The position numbers and the translations under genes were made by a program. A model generated the notes under the pieces. It ran no database searches. It worked only from the letters and a program-made list of their open reading frames with translations, and had not been told where the DNA came from. Positions 8,309-18,229 of a stretch of DNA of 64,000 bases are shown in pieces. Positions within the stretch are counted from its first letter, which is position 1; each line of letters starts with the position of its first letter. This DNA is from Pseudomonadota bacterium (lineage in GTDB: Bacteria > Pseudomonadota > Alphaproteobacteria > Micropepsales > Micropepsaceae): assembly GCA_016201105.1 (NCBI GenBank), contig JACQDN010000059.1:1-64000 (forward strand), read 5' to 3'.

Positions 8309-10200
8309 GCCGGCCTCCGGTTGGCAACGCCGTCGATACCCGCCGCATTGACGGGATAGGCGGTCGGCAGCTGAGCGCTGTTGCGCTGCTGCGCGAAGAG
8401 AAGAACGTCGCGCGCGATCTGTACCTGGGGATGGGCGCCCACCGCGCCGTGCTCGATCATGCAGACGCAAGCGTAACGCGGCTGCTGCACGGGGGCGAAC
8501 GCAATGAAGAGCGCGTGATCGCGCAGTTTCCACGGCAAGGATTGATTGCTCTTCACGCCCGTGGCGCGCTCTTCCTTGGTGATGCGGCGCACCTGCGCGG
8601 TGCCCGTCTTGCCTGCCATTTCGAAGCCCGCGTCCGGGATGCGCCAGGCGTAGGCGGTGCCCCCCGGTTCGTTGCAGACGGCGTTCATGCCCGATTGCAC
8701 GGCGAGGATCGCCTTGTCGGAGAACGGCAACGCCTTGATCTGCGGGCGCGGCTGTACGCTCTGGCCGACGACGCGGGTGATGCGCGGGCTCACCTGATTG
8801 CCGCTGGCGATGCGGGCGGCGAGCGTGCAGAGCTGCAGCGGCGTGACGAGCACATAACCCTGGCCGATGCCGGTGACGAGCGTTTCGCCCTGCTGCCAGG
8901 GTACGCCGTAATGCTGCTCTTTCCAGGCGCGGCCGGGAATGACGCCAGAGCGCTCGCCGGGGATTTCGATTCCGGTACGCTCACCGAGGCCGAGCTTGTG
9001 GGCCGCGTCTTCCATCTTGTCGATGCCGAGACGCTTGGCGACTTCATAGAAGAAAACGTCGCAAGACTGCTGAATGCCGCGATGCAGATCGACATGGCCG
9101 TGGCCGCCACGCTTCCAGCAGTGGAAGACGTTGTTGCCGAGCGTAATCGAACCGGTGCAGACCACCTGAAGATCGTCGAGCCCCGCCTCAACCGCCGCCA
9201 TGGCCATGGCGGGTTTGAAGGTCGAGCCCGGCGGATAGGCGCCGGAAAGCGCCTTGTTCATCAGCGGGGTGTGATCGTCGGAGGTCAGCGCGTTCCATTG
9301 TCCGTGGTTGATTCCGACGTTGAACAGATTGGGATCGAAGCCGGGGGTGGAACACAGCGCCAGCACATCGCCGTTGGTGACATCCATCACCACACAGGCC
9401 GCGCTCTCGCCAGCCATGCGCTCGGCGGTAAAGCGCTGCACGTCGCGGTCGATGGTGAGGTAGATATCCGAACCCGGCGTGCCAGGCTCATGGCCAAGTT
9501 CGCGGATCACGCGGCCATAGACATTGACTTCCACGCGGCTGGCGCCCGCGGTGCCGCGGATCTCTGCATCGAATTGCTTTTCAATGCCGCGCTTGCCGAT
9601 GCGAAACCCGGGAAGGTCGAGCAGCGGGTCTTGGTCGTCCTTCTTGTCGTCCGGCGAAACCGACGCGACATATCCCAGGATGTGGGACATCTCGTCGTTG
9701 AAGGGATAAGCGCGCGTCTCGCCCACGTCCGGCTGAATGCCGGAGAGATAGGGCAGATGAAGATTGACGCGGGCGAATTCTTCCCAAGTCAAGTTCTCGG
9801 CCACGGTGACAGGCACAAATTTCTTGTTCTGCGCGATGTCGCGCTTGATGCGTTCGCGCTGCGTGGGCGTGATGAGGATGATCTGGCCGATGGTATCGAG
9901 CGCGGCGTCGATGCCGTCTGAAGCCTGCTCCGGGATCAGCAGAACGCGATAATTGCGCCGGTTGTTGGCCAGTTCCTGGGCGAAACGATCGAGGATGCGC
10001 CCCCGCAACGGCGCCACCAGACGCTGGCTGACGCGGTTTTCTTCCGCGCGCGTCATGAACTGATCGCCTTCGAGGATCTGGAGCTGATAGAGACGGCCCG
10101 CCAAGGTCGCGAACACGGCCGTCATGCCGCCCGTCACCATGAGGGTGCGGCGCGAGAAAGTCGCGTAACGGCTTTTGTCCTTGGCATCGAACAGCGACAT
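8305..10200 (-). CDS. mrdA: Penicillin-binding protein 2 (transpeptidase)
   Basis: The 631-residue class B PBP cross-links peptidoglycan during elongation. A single membrane anchor lies at about 20-40, followed by a dimerisation/pedestal domain (60-230) and the transpeptidase domain. Active-site motifs are S326-T-F-K329, S379-C-D381 (the SxD form usual for PBP2) and K531-T-G-T. The start at 10200 shares one base with the mreD stop codon; the 3' end overlaps rodA by four bases. Confidence 0.97.
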   Translation of the reverse strand: MSLFDAKDKSRYATFSRRTLMVTGGMTAVFATLAGRLYQLQILEGDQFMTRAEENRVSQRLVAPLRGRILDRFAQELANNRRNYRVLLIPEQASDGIDAALDTIGQIILITPTQRERIKRDIAQNKKFVPVTVAENLTWEEFARVNLHLPYLSGIQPDVGETRAYPFNDEMSHILGYVASVSPDDKKDDQDPLLDLPGFRIGKRGIEKQFDAEIRGTAGASRVEVNVYGRVIRELGHEPGTPGSDIYLTIDRDVQRFTAERMAGESAACVVMDVTNGDVLALCSTPGFDPNLFNVGINHGQWNALTSDDHTPLMNKALSGAYPPGSTFKPAMAMAAVEAGLDDLQVVCTGSITLGNNVFHCWKRGGHGHVDLHRGIQQSCDVFFYEVAKRLGIDKMEDAAHKLGLGERTGIEIPGERSGVIPGRAWKEQHYGVPWQQGETLVTGIGQGYVLVTPLQLCTLAARIASGNQVSPRITRVVGQSVQPRPQIKALPFSDKAILAVQSGMNAVCNEPGGTAYAWRIPDAGFEMAGKTGTAQVRRITKEERATGVKSNQSLPWKLRDHALFIAFAPVQQPRYACVCMIEHGAVGAHPQVQIARDVLLFAQQRNSAQLPTAYPVNAAGIDGVANRRPA

Positions 10201-10745
10201 CAGAAATCGCTCCGCAACGGACCGACGATACGGCGATGCACGCGGTTCAGGATGGCGGCGGCCGGAATGTAGAAGAGGATCGTGACGGCAATCTGCACGA
10301 TCAGCGGCGCCAGCGGCGGCAGATGGCTGTAGTAGATGGCAACGACGACATAGGCCGTGCTCGAAGCGATGAGCATGGCGGCGGCAAAGCCGAGAATGGC
10401 GCCCAGCCCCGAAAGGCCGGCGAAGGTGTCGCGCTGGCGGTCGACGACGGCGTAAGCGGCGACGAAAGACAGCGTCCACACGCCCGCAGGCCCGCCGGAG
10501 AAAATGTCTTCCATCAGGCCGAGCGCGAAAGCCGCCGCCGGCGGCATCAGATCGGGGCGCACCAGGCACCAGAAATAGACCGGCATCAAAGCGAGCAACG
10601 GCGCGGGGATGTGACCGCCCGAAAGCGAGATCGGAATATTGGCGAGGAACACGCCCAGAACGCCGAAGGTGAAGGGCACCAGCGCCGCGAAGAAACCGCT
10701 CATGGGGAGTTGTCCAAGCCGTTCCATGACCGCGCTATCACTCAA
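10200..10745 (-). CDS. mreD: Rod shape-determining protein MreD
   Basis: The 181-residue protein has five to six membrane helices and matches MreD in size, hydrophobic pattern and the FALGLMEDIFSGGPAG segment (about 95-110), a conserved MreD signature. It links MreC and the cytoplasmic MreB filaments at the inner membrane. Its start overlaps the mreC end by eight bases and its stop overlaps the mrdA start, consistent with one polycistronic message. Confidence 0.93.
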   Translation of the reverse strand: MSDSAVMERLGQLPMSGFFAALVPFTFGVLGVFLANIPISLSGGHIPAPLLALMPVYFWCLVRPDLMPPAAAFALGLMEDIFSGGPAGVWTLSFVAAYAVVDRQRDTFAGLSGLGAILGFAAAMLIASSTAYVVVAIYYSHLPPLAPLIVQIAVTILFYIPAAAILNRVHRRIVGPLRSDF

Positions 10746-11880
10746 CCTCGCCAGGCGTTTGATCGGAGGGTTTGTCTTTTGGATTCAGCGTCGGCTTCGG
10801 GCCCGTATTGGTCTTTGCCGTGTTGGGCTGCGGGCCGGTGACCAGCTTCTGGCCGGCAGGCGGATTTTGCTGCGCGGGCTTGGTGCCGGGGGAGGCGGTG
10901 TTCACCGCGTTGGTATTGTTCAACGCAGGCTTGTTCAACATTGGATTGTTCAAAATTGGCGGCGGCAGAGTCTGTGTCGAAGGCACATCGCTCGGCGGTG
11001 CCAAAGGTTCGAGGCCGGCGGCGGTAGCCGGCAGGTCTTTCTTGGTCACGGCCGGCGGCTGGTTCGGCGGAGTTTTGAAATCGACGATCTGCACGTCGTC
11101 GGCCGTGCTTGCATCGGCGAGCAGCGCGACGCGGAAGCGGTCACCGTCGGCGGCAAGCGATCCGATCGGCAGGCCCGGCGGAATGAGGCCGCCGTCGCCG
11201 GAGGTGAGAACCTGCATGCCCGGCTTCAGCGTCGCCCATTGCGCAAGCGTTTCCACGGTCGGCGCCCCGGAATTGTCGCCCGCGATCATCGCCTGGATGT
11301 TGCCCGGTTGAATGACGACGGGAATGCGGCTGTTCAAATCGGTGAGTAGGATGACCCAGGAGGTGCGATCGCCGGCGAGGAAAATCCGCCCGATCATGCC
11401 GCGGGCATCGAGCACGGCCTGGCCCGGCTTCACGCTCTGCTTTTTGCCCGCATCCAGGATCATCGTTTCCAGGAACGGTTTGCTGGAGCGGCCTATGACG
11501 CGCGCCGTCACCGTGGTGAGCGTCGGATCGGGAACGGCATTGAGCAGGAGCTGGTAGCGCTTGACGCGGTCGTCCAGCACCAGCGCCGCGCTCTGCCATT
11601 GGCGAAGGCGGGCGTTTTCTTCCTTGAGCTTCAGGTTCTCGTTGTAGACCGAGAAGATCTCGCCAATGCTGCCGACCCAGCGTGAAACCCCTTCGACGGG
11701 AGCGTTTACCGCCTTGAGCAGCGGCGACGTCCAATCTGAGAGTTTGGTGCGCGCGTCGTCGAACAGCGACGACTGCGCCTTGCCGATGAGAACCACGACG
11801 ATCGCCAGAACGGCAAAGACCGCAAGCGGAAGCTGAGCGGAGCTTCTATTGCGCGCGATCTTCCACGTGCCGTTGGCCAT
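10738..11880 (-). CDS. mreC: Rod shape-determining protein MreC
   Basis: The 380-residue protein has a cytoplasmic N-terminus, one membrane helix at about 18-37, a coiled coil at about 70-100 (VYNENLKLKEENARLRQW) and the periplasmic beta domain (VTARVIGRS, DAGKKQSVKPGQAV, LLTDLNSRIPV). These are typical for MreC. After about residue 280 comes a Pro/Asn/Gln/Lys-rich tail with PxLN-type repeats, longer than in many MreC proteins and probably disordered in the periplasm. It is placed between mreB and mreD. Confidence 0.95.
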   Translation of the reverse strand: MANGTWKIARNRSSAQLPLAVFAVLAIVVVLIGKAQSSLFDDARTKLSDWTSPLLKAVNAPVEGVSRWVGSIGEIFSVYNENLKLKEENARLRQWQSAALVLDDRVKRYQLLLNAVPDPTLTTVTARVIGRSSKPFLETMILDAGKKQSVKPGQAVLDARGMIGRIFLAGDRTSWVILLTDLNSRIPVVIQPGNIQAMIAGDNSGAPTVETLAQWATLKPGMQVLTSGDGGLIPPGLPIGSLAADGDRFRVALLADASTADDVQIVDFKTPPNQPPAVTKKDLPATAAGLEPLAPPSDVPSTQTLPPPILNNPMLNKPALNNTNAVNTASPGTKPAQQNPPAGQKLVTGPQPNTAKTNTGPKPTLNPKDKPSDQTPGEVE

Positions 11881-11928
11881 ATTCTACTCGCTCACCCCTA
11901 CGCGCACATCATCCCTTGGGATGGCCTA

Positions 11929-12993
<1,065 letters not shown>

Positions 12994-13036
12994 TCAAGAA
13001 GGCTACCGTCCTGCAATCGCCATACCCGCGATGAAG

Positions 13037-13064
13037 GGGCTTGCGGTGGTTAATCCGCAAGCCC
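13037..13064 (-). terminator. Terminator-type hairpin after leuA
   Basis: A perfect 10-bp stem GGGCTTGCGG / CCGCAAGCCC with an 8-base loop begins six bases after the leuA stop codon. It lacks a U-tract, but its position between leuA and mreB (same strand) indicates a role in ending the leuA transcript. Confidence 0.6.
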
Positions 13065-13070
13065 GTTGTC

Positions 13071-14633
13071 TCATCGTGCGACAGTCAATGCCTCAGGCAC
13101 CTGCTTTTCGCGTTTCACCAAAAGCTTGTTGAGCGCCGTCACGTAAGCGTGGGCGGCGGCCACAAGCGTGTCCGTATCCGCGCCGCGCCCCGTCACCGTG
13201 CGCCCGTTTTCCTCGAGCCGCACACTCACGGTCGCCTGCGCATCGGTTCCTTCGGTCACGGCCTGGACCTGGAACTGCTGCAGCGATGCAGTGTGCGGAT
13301 AGAGTTCTCGAATGGCCTTGAAGATGGCGTCGACCGGGCCGTCGCCAGTCGTCTTGATGCTGCGCTCTTCGTTTTCGACGACGAGCGTCATCTCCGCCGA
13401 CGGCTCGATGCCGACGCCGGTTTCCACCTTCAATGCCTTGATGACGACGACGTCGGCGCCGCGGACGATCTCGTCGTCCACCAAGGCAACGATGTCTTCG
13501 TCGAACACATGTTTTTTCTTGTCGGCGAGATCCTTGAAGCGCTTGAAGGCTTCCTGCAGCGCCTCGTCGGAAAGATCGTAGCCGAGGCTTTCCAGCTTAT
13601 CGCGGAAGGCGTGGCGGCCCGACAGTTTGCCGAGCACCAGCGAGGTCTCCTTCACACCCACTTCCTCGGGACGCATGATCTCGTAGGTTTCGACGTTCTT
13701 GAGCATGCCGTCCTGATGAATGCCGGATTCATGTGCGAACGCATTCTTGCCGACGATCGCCTTGTTGAACTGCACGGGGAAACCCGTGACGTTCGAGACG
13801 AGCTTGGAGGCGCGCGCCAGCATCGTGGTGTCGATGTTGGTGGTGAACGGCATGGCGTCGCGGCGCACCTTGAGCGCCATGACGATTTCTTCCAGCGCCG
13901 CATTGCCCGCGCGCTCGCCGATACCGTTGATGGTGCATTCGACCTGGCGGGCGCCGGCAATGACGCCGGCCAGCGAATTGGCGACGGCGAGGCCCAGATC
14001 GTTGTGGCAATGCGTTGAAAACACGACCTTTTCCGCGCCCGGCACGCTTTCCATCAGCATGCGGACAAGCTCGACATATTCCTGCGGCGTCGTATAGCCG
14101 ACGGTGTCGGGAATGTTGATGGTCATGGCGCCGGAACGGATCGCCAATTCCACACAGCGGCAGAGAAAATCGCGTTCGGTGCGGGTGGCGTCTTCCGCGC
14201 TCCATTGCACGTCATCGGTCAAATTGCGCGCGCGCGTTACTGAAGCGCCAACCGCATCCAGCACCGCGTTCGGTCCCATCTGGAGCTTGTGCTTCATATG
14301 TACCGGACTGGTGGAGATGAAAGTGTGGATGCGTGCGCGCTTGGCGGAGCGCAGCGCTTCGCCGGCGCGATCGATATCCTTGATGCCGGCGCGCGACAGT
14401 CCGCAGATGACGGCGTTCTTCGTGCGGCTCGCGATTTCGCTCACCGCGTCGAAATCGCCCTGCGAGGAAATCGGAAAACCCGCTTCGATGATGTCGACGC
14501 CCATCGCATCGAGCAGTTCGGCGACTTCGATTTTCTGGTCGAGAGTCATGGCCGCGCCGGGCGACTGTTCGCCGTCGCGCAACGTCGTATCGAATATTCG
14601 AACCTGTTGAGGTTTTTGGGAATTTGCACTCAT
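13071..14633 (-). CDS. leuA: 2-isopropylmalate synthase
   Basis: The 520-residue enzyme joins acetyl-CoA and 2-oxoisovalerate in the first committed step of leucine synthesis. The catalytic TIM barrel begins with the metal-binding DTTLRDGEQSPG (about 15-26); the metal-ligand segment STHCHNDLGLA and GERAGNA are present. The C-terminal regulatory domain (about 390-510), which binds leucine for feedback inhibition, is complete. The ATG at 14633 is preceded by AAGGA; a GTG two codons upstream is also possible. Upstream lies a Leu-rich leader ORF with an overlapping stem, suggesting attenuation. Confidence 0.96.
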   Translation of the reverse strand: MSANSQKPQQVRIFDTTLRDGEQSPGAAMTLDQKIEVAELLDAMGVDIIEAGFPISSQGDFDAVSEIASRTKNAVICGLSRAGIKDIDRAGEALRSAKRARIHTFISTSPVHMKHKLQMGPNAVLDAVGASVTRARNLTDDVQWSAEDATRTERDFLCRCVELAIRSGAMTINIPDTVGYTTPQEYVELVRMLMESVPGAEKVVFSTHCHNDLGLAVANSLAGVIAGARQVECTINGIGERAGNAALEEIVMALKVRRDAMPFTTNIDTTMLARASKLVSNVTGFPVQFNKAIVGKNAFAHESGIHQDGMLKNVETYEIMRPEEVGVKETSLVLGKLSGRHAFRDKLESLGYDLSDEALQEAFKRFKDLADKKKHVFDEDIVALVDDEIVRGADVVVIKALKVETGVGIEPSAEMTLVVENEERSIKTTGDGPVDAIFKAIRELYPHTASLQQFQVQAVTEGTDAQATVSVRLEENGRTVTGRGADTDTLVAAAHAYVTALNKLLVKREKQVPEALTVAR

Positions 14634-14690
14634 TGCCACGTGTTCCTTCGTTTGCCTTTCGGCCGCTTCGATCTCTCCTTTTGCTGTCGT

Positions 14691-14738
14691 CCCCTAAACA
14701 TCCGCTCCGCCATACGCGAAACAGCCGATGCCTAGGGG
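14691..14738 (-). promoter_or_regulatory. Leader stem-loop overlapping leader stop codon
   Basis: On the minus-strand transcript CCCCUAGGCAUC (14738-14727) pairs over 12 positions, including two G-U pairs, with GAUGUUUAGGGG (14702-14691), enclosing a 24-base loop. The upper arm contains the UAG stop codon of the leucine-rich leader. A ribosome finishing the leader would block this stem, and one stalled on the Leu codons would not, which is the geometry of translational-coupled attenuation. No U-run follows the stem. Confidence 0.55.
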
Positions 14739-14863
14739 CAGCTAAGGAGGAGAAGCGTTGCCTGAAGCAAACCGAGGGAGTGACGCGGTGAAAGCGCAAG
14801 GCGTGCAAAAGCGCGAGCGGACAAGCCACTCTTCACGCTCCGATTGCACACACATCGCTTCAT
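14732..14863 (-). CDS. Leucine-rich leader peptide upstream of leuA
   Basis: The frame from ATG 14863 encodes 43 residues and ends LGLLQATLLLLSCP, with four adjacent leucine codons (CTT CTC CTC CTT) and two more just before them, then TAG. It lies 98 bases upstream of leuA. Such a run right before the stop is the hallmark of amino-acid-sensing leader peptides. The start is uncertain: 43 residues is long for a leader and no strong ribosome binding site is seen, so a shorter in-frame GTG start may be used. The remaining bases to 15035 show nothing else. Confidence 0.55.
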   Translation of the reverse strand: MKRCVCNRSVKSGLSARAFARLALSPRHSLGLLQATLLLLSCP

Positions 14864-15035
14864 GCCGGTTCGCCAGTTCCGCCCGCCGTGTTTACGGATC
14901 GCTAACTTATCGAATTGACCTTAAGCCAGCGTAAACGCTCGACTTTTGCCCTTCGTGACAGGGGTTTTACGCCACAAGCGATGTATGGCGCAAGTGCAAC
15001 ACCCTGTGTCCGCGCAGTATTTTCGCCGGCTTCGC

Positions 15036-16226
15036 TCAGGGTCGCGCTGAAACGGGACGGACGCGTGCGGCCGCAGTCTTGGCGCGCTCGCGAGCGTCTT
15101 TCGTGTCGTTCCCGCACGCCAACGCGACACCCATCCGGCGTTTCTTGAAGGACTCCGGTTTGCCGAAAAGCCGAAGTTCCGTCTGCGGATCGGCCAATGC
15201 TTCGGGCACGCCTTCGAAGGCGATGCCCTTCTCTTCCAGTCCGCCATAGATCACGGCCGACGCGCCGGGCGACTTGAGCGCGGTGGAGACGGGCAGGCCC
15301 AGAATGGCGCGGGCGTGAAGTGCGAACTCGCTTTGATATTGCGACACAAGCGTGACGAGGCCGGTGTCGTGTGGCCTGGGGCTGATTTCCGAGAACCAGA
15401 CCTCGTCGCCTTTGACGAACAGTTCGACACCGAAGATGCCGAGGCCGCCCAATCTGGCAGTGACCGCGTGGGCGATGTGATGCGCTTTCGCCAGCGCAGC
15501 TCTGCTCATGACTTGCGGCTGCCAGGATTCCACATAGTCGCCGTCGATCTGCACATGGCCGACGGGCTCGCAGAAGTGCGTGCCGTCCTTCGCCCGCACC
15601 GTGAGCAAGGTGATCTCGAAATCGAACTGAATTTCGCCTTCGACGATGACGCGCGGTTGCTTCACGCGGCCGGCGGTGAGCGCCTTGTCCCAGGCCTTGG
15701 CAACGTCGGCTTGCGATTTCAATTTAGTCTGACCTTTGCCAGATGACGACATCACCGGTTTCACGAATGAGGGAAACCCGATGCCGCTATCGATCGCCGC
15801 CTGCAGTTCCTCTAGCGACGACGCGAAGGCGTAAGGCGATGTCGGCAATTTCAAATCTTCGGCTGCGAGCCGGCGAATGCGCTCGCGATTCATTGTCGTG
15901 TGCACGGCGAAGGCTGTGGGAATGATGGTCGCGAGCTTGTCGTCTTCGATACGCACCAACTCATCGGTGGCGATGGCTTCGATCTCCGGCACGACGATGT
16001 GCGGGCGTTCCTTCTCGATCAGCGCGCGCAACGCTTTGGCATCGGTCATATCGATGACATGGAAGCGATGCGCCACCTGCTGCGCCGGCGCGTTTTCATA
16101 GCGGTCGACGGCAATGGTCTCGACGCCCAGCCGCTGCAGCTCGATGACGACTTCCTTGCCCAGTTCGCCCGAGCCCAAAAGCATGACTTTTATTGCATTT
16201 GGTGAGAGCGGGGTTCCGACTTTCAT
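15036..16226 (-). CDS. purT: Formate-dependent GAR transformylase PurT
   Basis: The 396-residue ATP-grasp enzyme makes formyl-GAR from GAR, formate and ATP in purine synthesis. Visible are the N-terminal nucleotide-binding start [21 protein letters not shown] (phosphate loop of the ATP-grasp), [14 protein letters not shown], and the metal-binding [27 protein letters not shown]. The ATG at 16226 gives the usual PurT N-terminus. It is monocistronic here; a GC-rich palindromic repeat lies just upstream. PurU, which can supply formate for PurT, is encoded at 32840-33727. Confidence 0.96.
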   Translation of the reverse strand: MKVGTPLSPNAIKVMLLGSGELGKEVVIELQRLGVETIAVDRYENAPAQQVAHRFHVIDMTDAKALRALIEKERPHIVVPEIEAIATDELVRIEDDKLATIIPTAFAVHTTMNRERIRRLAAEDLKLPTSPYAFASSLEELQAAIDSGIGFPSFVKPVMSSSGKGQTKLKSQADVAKAWDKALTAGRVKQPRVIVEGEIQFDFEITLLTVRAKDGTHFCEPVGHVQIDGDYVESWQPQVMSRAALAKAHHIAHAVTARLGGLGIFGVELFVKGDEVWFSEISPRPHDTGLVTLVSQYQSEFALHARAILGLPVSTALKSPGASAVIYGGLEEKGIAFEGVPEALADPQTELRLFGKPESFKKRRMGVALACGNDTKDARERAKTAAARVRPVSARP

Positions 16227-16287
16227 GGTCGAATGAACCGTAAAGCTGTCGAAATAGTTGCACCCGTAAAAGAATAAATGAAACTCG

Positions 16288-16402
16288 CTCTCCCCCGCCA
16301 CTTGGGCGGGGGAGAGGGTTGGGGTGAGGGGGTCTTAACCAGCGAGCGCAACTTTCGACGCCCCCTCACCCTGCCCTCTCCCCCGCTGCGCGAGGGAGAG
16401 GG
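16288..16402. repeat. Palindromic intergenic element
   Basis: Two hairpins (16288-16316, CTCTCCCCCGCC/GGCGGGGGAGAG; 16374-16402, CCCTCTCCC/GGGAGAGGG) flank a larger inverted pair, GGGGTGAGGGGG at about 16321-16332 with CCCCCTCACCC at about 16361-16371. The CCCTCACCC/CCTCTCCC core recurs at 62362-62494 and in part at 42568-42626. Confidence 0.75.
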
Positions 16403-16424
16403 AATGACTGAAGATAGTTCTGTC

Positions 16425-17405
16425 TTAAATTTCAAACCGCTCCCCCAGCATCTTTTCACTCAACGCCCACAACCGTTTCGTCGCGTCCGGATCAATCGCC
16501 CAGGGGCGCACGCCGTTGAAACCTTTGTCGTCGGCGGGAACGGCGGCGGCGATGTTGCAGTTCTCGCAATAGACCCCGCCGCCGTCGTAAAGAAGTTTCG
16601 ACGTCGCGCACCACACCGCGGTCGAGGCGCCGCCAGCCGGTGTCTTGAAACCGTCGCGGAGCTTGCCATTGTCGTCGACCCAGCCCATTGCCTTGATTTC
16701 CTGGGCGGACATTTCGCGCTGAAGCTCGGTCATGATGCCGCCGGGATGCACGGCATAGGCGAACACGTTTTTGGGTTCGAGACGACGATTGAGTTCGATC
16801 GCGAACAGCGAATTCGCCGTCTTGGACTGACCGTAGGCCGTCCATTTGTCATAAGGACGCCGCTCGAAATTCGGATCGTCGAAATCGACCGGGCTTCTGC
16901 GATGACCGACTGAAGACAATGCCACCACGCGGGCGCGGCCGGCCTTCAACAGCGCGGGCGCCAGCCGGCAAGCGAGCAGCATATGGCCAAGATGATTGGT
17001 GCCGAACTGCGATTCCACATTGCCCATAATGCGCCGTTCGGGCGTCGCCATGATGCCGGCATTGGCGATGAGGATGTGGAGCGGCGAGCCGCTCTTCAGG
17101 AACGCATCGGTAAAAGCGCACACGCTGGGCCAATCGGCGAGATCCATTGTTGCGGTTTCGACTTGGCTGTTGCCGGTGGCGGCGCGGATATCGACGGCAG
17201 CCTTCTCGCCTTTTTCCCGCGAGCGCACCGGCAGGATCACGCGCGCGCCGGCGCTTGCCAGCGCGCGGGCGGTTTCCACGCCGAGGCCGGACGAGGCGCC
17301 GGTGACGATGGCGGTCTTGCCGGAAAGATCGATGCCCTTCACGACCTCGCCAGCCTGCGACTTGGCGTTGAACGGCGATGCAATAGGTCTTTGCGCGAGC
17401 GGCAT
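16425..17405 (-). CDS. SDR family oxidoreductase (retinol-dehydrogenase-like)
   Basis: At 326 residues this is longer than typical SDRs and resembles the WWOX/retinol dehydrogenase-like branch. TGASSGLG is at 35-42, NAGI at 115-118, and Y191-GQS-K195 is the catalytic pair, with Ser about 165 before it. VHPGGIMTELQ after the active site is typical of that branch. It should use NADP(H) on a hydrophobic alcohol or ketone, but the substrate is unknown. A SnoaL-like gene ends 20 bases upstream, so the two may form an operon. Confidence 0.9.
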   Translation of the reverse strand: MPLAQRPIASPFNAKSQAGEVVKGIDLSGKTAIVTGASSGLGVETARALASAGARVILPVRSREKGEKAAVDIRAATGNSQVETATMDLADWPSVCAFTDAFLKSGSPLHILIANAGIMATPERRIMGNVESQFGTNHLGHMLLACRLAPALLKAGRARVVALSSVGHRRSPVDFDDPNFERRPYDKWTAYGQSKTANSLFAIELNRRLEPKNVFAYAVHPGGIMTELQREMSAQEIKAMGWVDDNGKLRDGFKTPAGGASTAVWCATSKLLYDGGGVYCENCNIAAAVPADDKGFNGVRPWAIDPDATKRLWALSEKMLGERFEI

Positions 17406-17425
17406 GAAATCTCCGAACGAGGCGG

Positions 17426-17857
17426 TTACTGGCCGGGACTTATATCACCCTGCTGATGCAGCACCGCGCCGGTGTCGAAGAATCCTTCGTAGGTCAGCAC
17501 TTTGTGGCCGCGAAACGTCACCCGAAACGCGATGCGTCCTTCAACTTTGCGCTTGGTCGGCAAGTGAAAAGCCTCGACGTTGCAAATAGCCCATACCTGA
17601 TTGTCGATCTCGGCAATTTCATCGACGTCGTAGCGGCTGAAGCTGTACTCGGAGGATACCTTGGCCAGAAGGTCGACGGCGCCTTCGCGTTTGAGGTGCT
17701 CGCCGCCGAAGCGGAAGTAAGGCGGCAAGGAATTCGATTTCCAGACCACGTTCTCGTCAAGCGCGTCGACAAGCGGGCGCATGTCGTTGTGGCCGAGCGC
17801 GGTCATCATTCTTCGAACCAATGGAATATTCGACTGAGTAATGACTTGAACCATCAA
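17426..17857 (-). CDS. SnoaL-like (NTF2 fold) protein
   Basis: The 143-residue product has the pattern of the SnoaL/nuclear-transport-factor-2 fold: an N-terminal helix pair (VRRMMTALGHNDMRPLVDAL), then DENVVWKSNS, a middle segment with EGAVDLLAKVSSEYSFSRYDVDEI, and curved strands (KVEGRIAFRVTFRGHKVLTYEGFFDTG). Proteins of this fold are cyclases, isomerases or small-ligand binders. It lies 20 bases upstream of an SDR gene in the same direction. No catalytic residues can be assigned. Confidence 0.75.
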   Translation of the reverse strand: MMVQVITQSNIPLVRRMMTALGHNDMRPLVDALDENVVWKSNSLPPYFRFGGEHLKREGAVDLLAKVSSEYSFSRYDVDEIAEIDNQVWAICNVEAFHLPTKRKVEGRIAFRVTFRGHKVLTYEGFFDTGAVLHQQGDISPGQ

Positions 17858-17904
17858 GAGCCACCAGTCTCGAATCTTGCGAGAAGTATCAGGTCTGCGC
17901 CCTA

Positions 17905-18210
17905 TCAGCCAGCCTTGCCCGATCTTATCGCTACGTGGTGGCGGATGACTTCGGTGACGATGAAGGTCAGGAATTTCTCGGCGAAATCGGGATCGAGCTT
18001 GGCGTTGCGCGCGAGCGCGCGCAGCCGGGCAATTTGCTGAGCTTCGCGCGCCGGATCGGCCGGCGGCAGATCGTGCGTGGCTTTATATTCGCCCACGGCT
18101 TGCGTGCATTTGAAGCGCTCGGCCAGCAGATGCACCAGGGCGGCATCGATATTGTCGATGGAATCGCGAAGCCGCAGCAGCTCCGGATGGGTTTTGGTAT
18201 CGGCACTCAT
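17905..18210 (-). CDS. Chorismate mutase (AroQ type)
   Basis: The 101-residue all-helical protein matches the stand-alone AroQ-class chorismate mutase: LRDSIDNIDAALVHLLAERF (helix 1 with the substrate Arg), then AVGEYKATHDLPPADPARE with the conserved Lys, and a C-terminal helix pair. It converts chorismate to prephenate for phenylalanine and tyrosine synthesis. AAGGGG six bases before the ATG fixes the start at 18210. It is 19 bases downstream of the DUF4919 gene. Confidence 0.9.
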   Translation of the reverse strand: MSADTKTHPELLRLRDSIDNIDAALVHLLAERFKCTQAVGEYKATHDLPPADPAREAQQIARLRALARNAKLDPDFAEKFLTFIVTEVIRHHVAIRSGKAG

Positions 18211-18229
18211 CGTCTGCCCCTTAAATCAC

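Noticed and set aside
8431-9921. A long plus-strand frame opposite mrdA (and similar frames opposite mreB, leuA and others)
   Set aside because: They are antisense shadows of GC-rich genes, with Arg/Ala/Gly-rich composition and no recognisable domain.
8305-10200. The SxN-type motif of PBP2 reads SCD, looking like a mutated active site
   Set aside because: SxD is the normal form for PBP2 enzymes, so it is not a defect.
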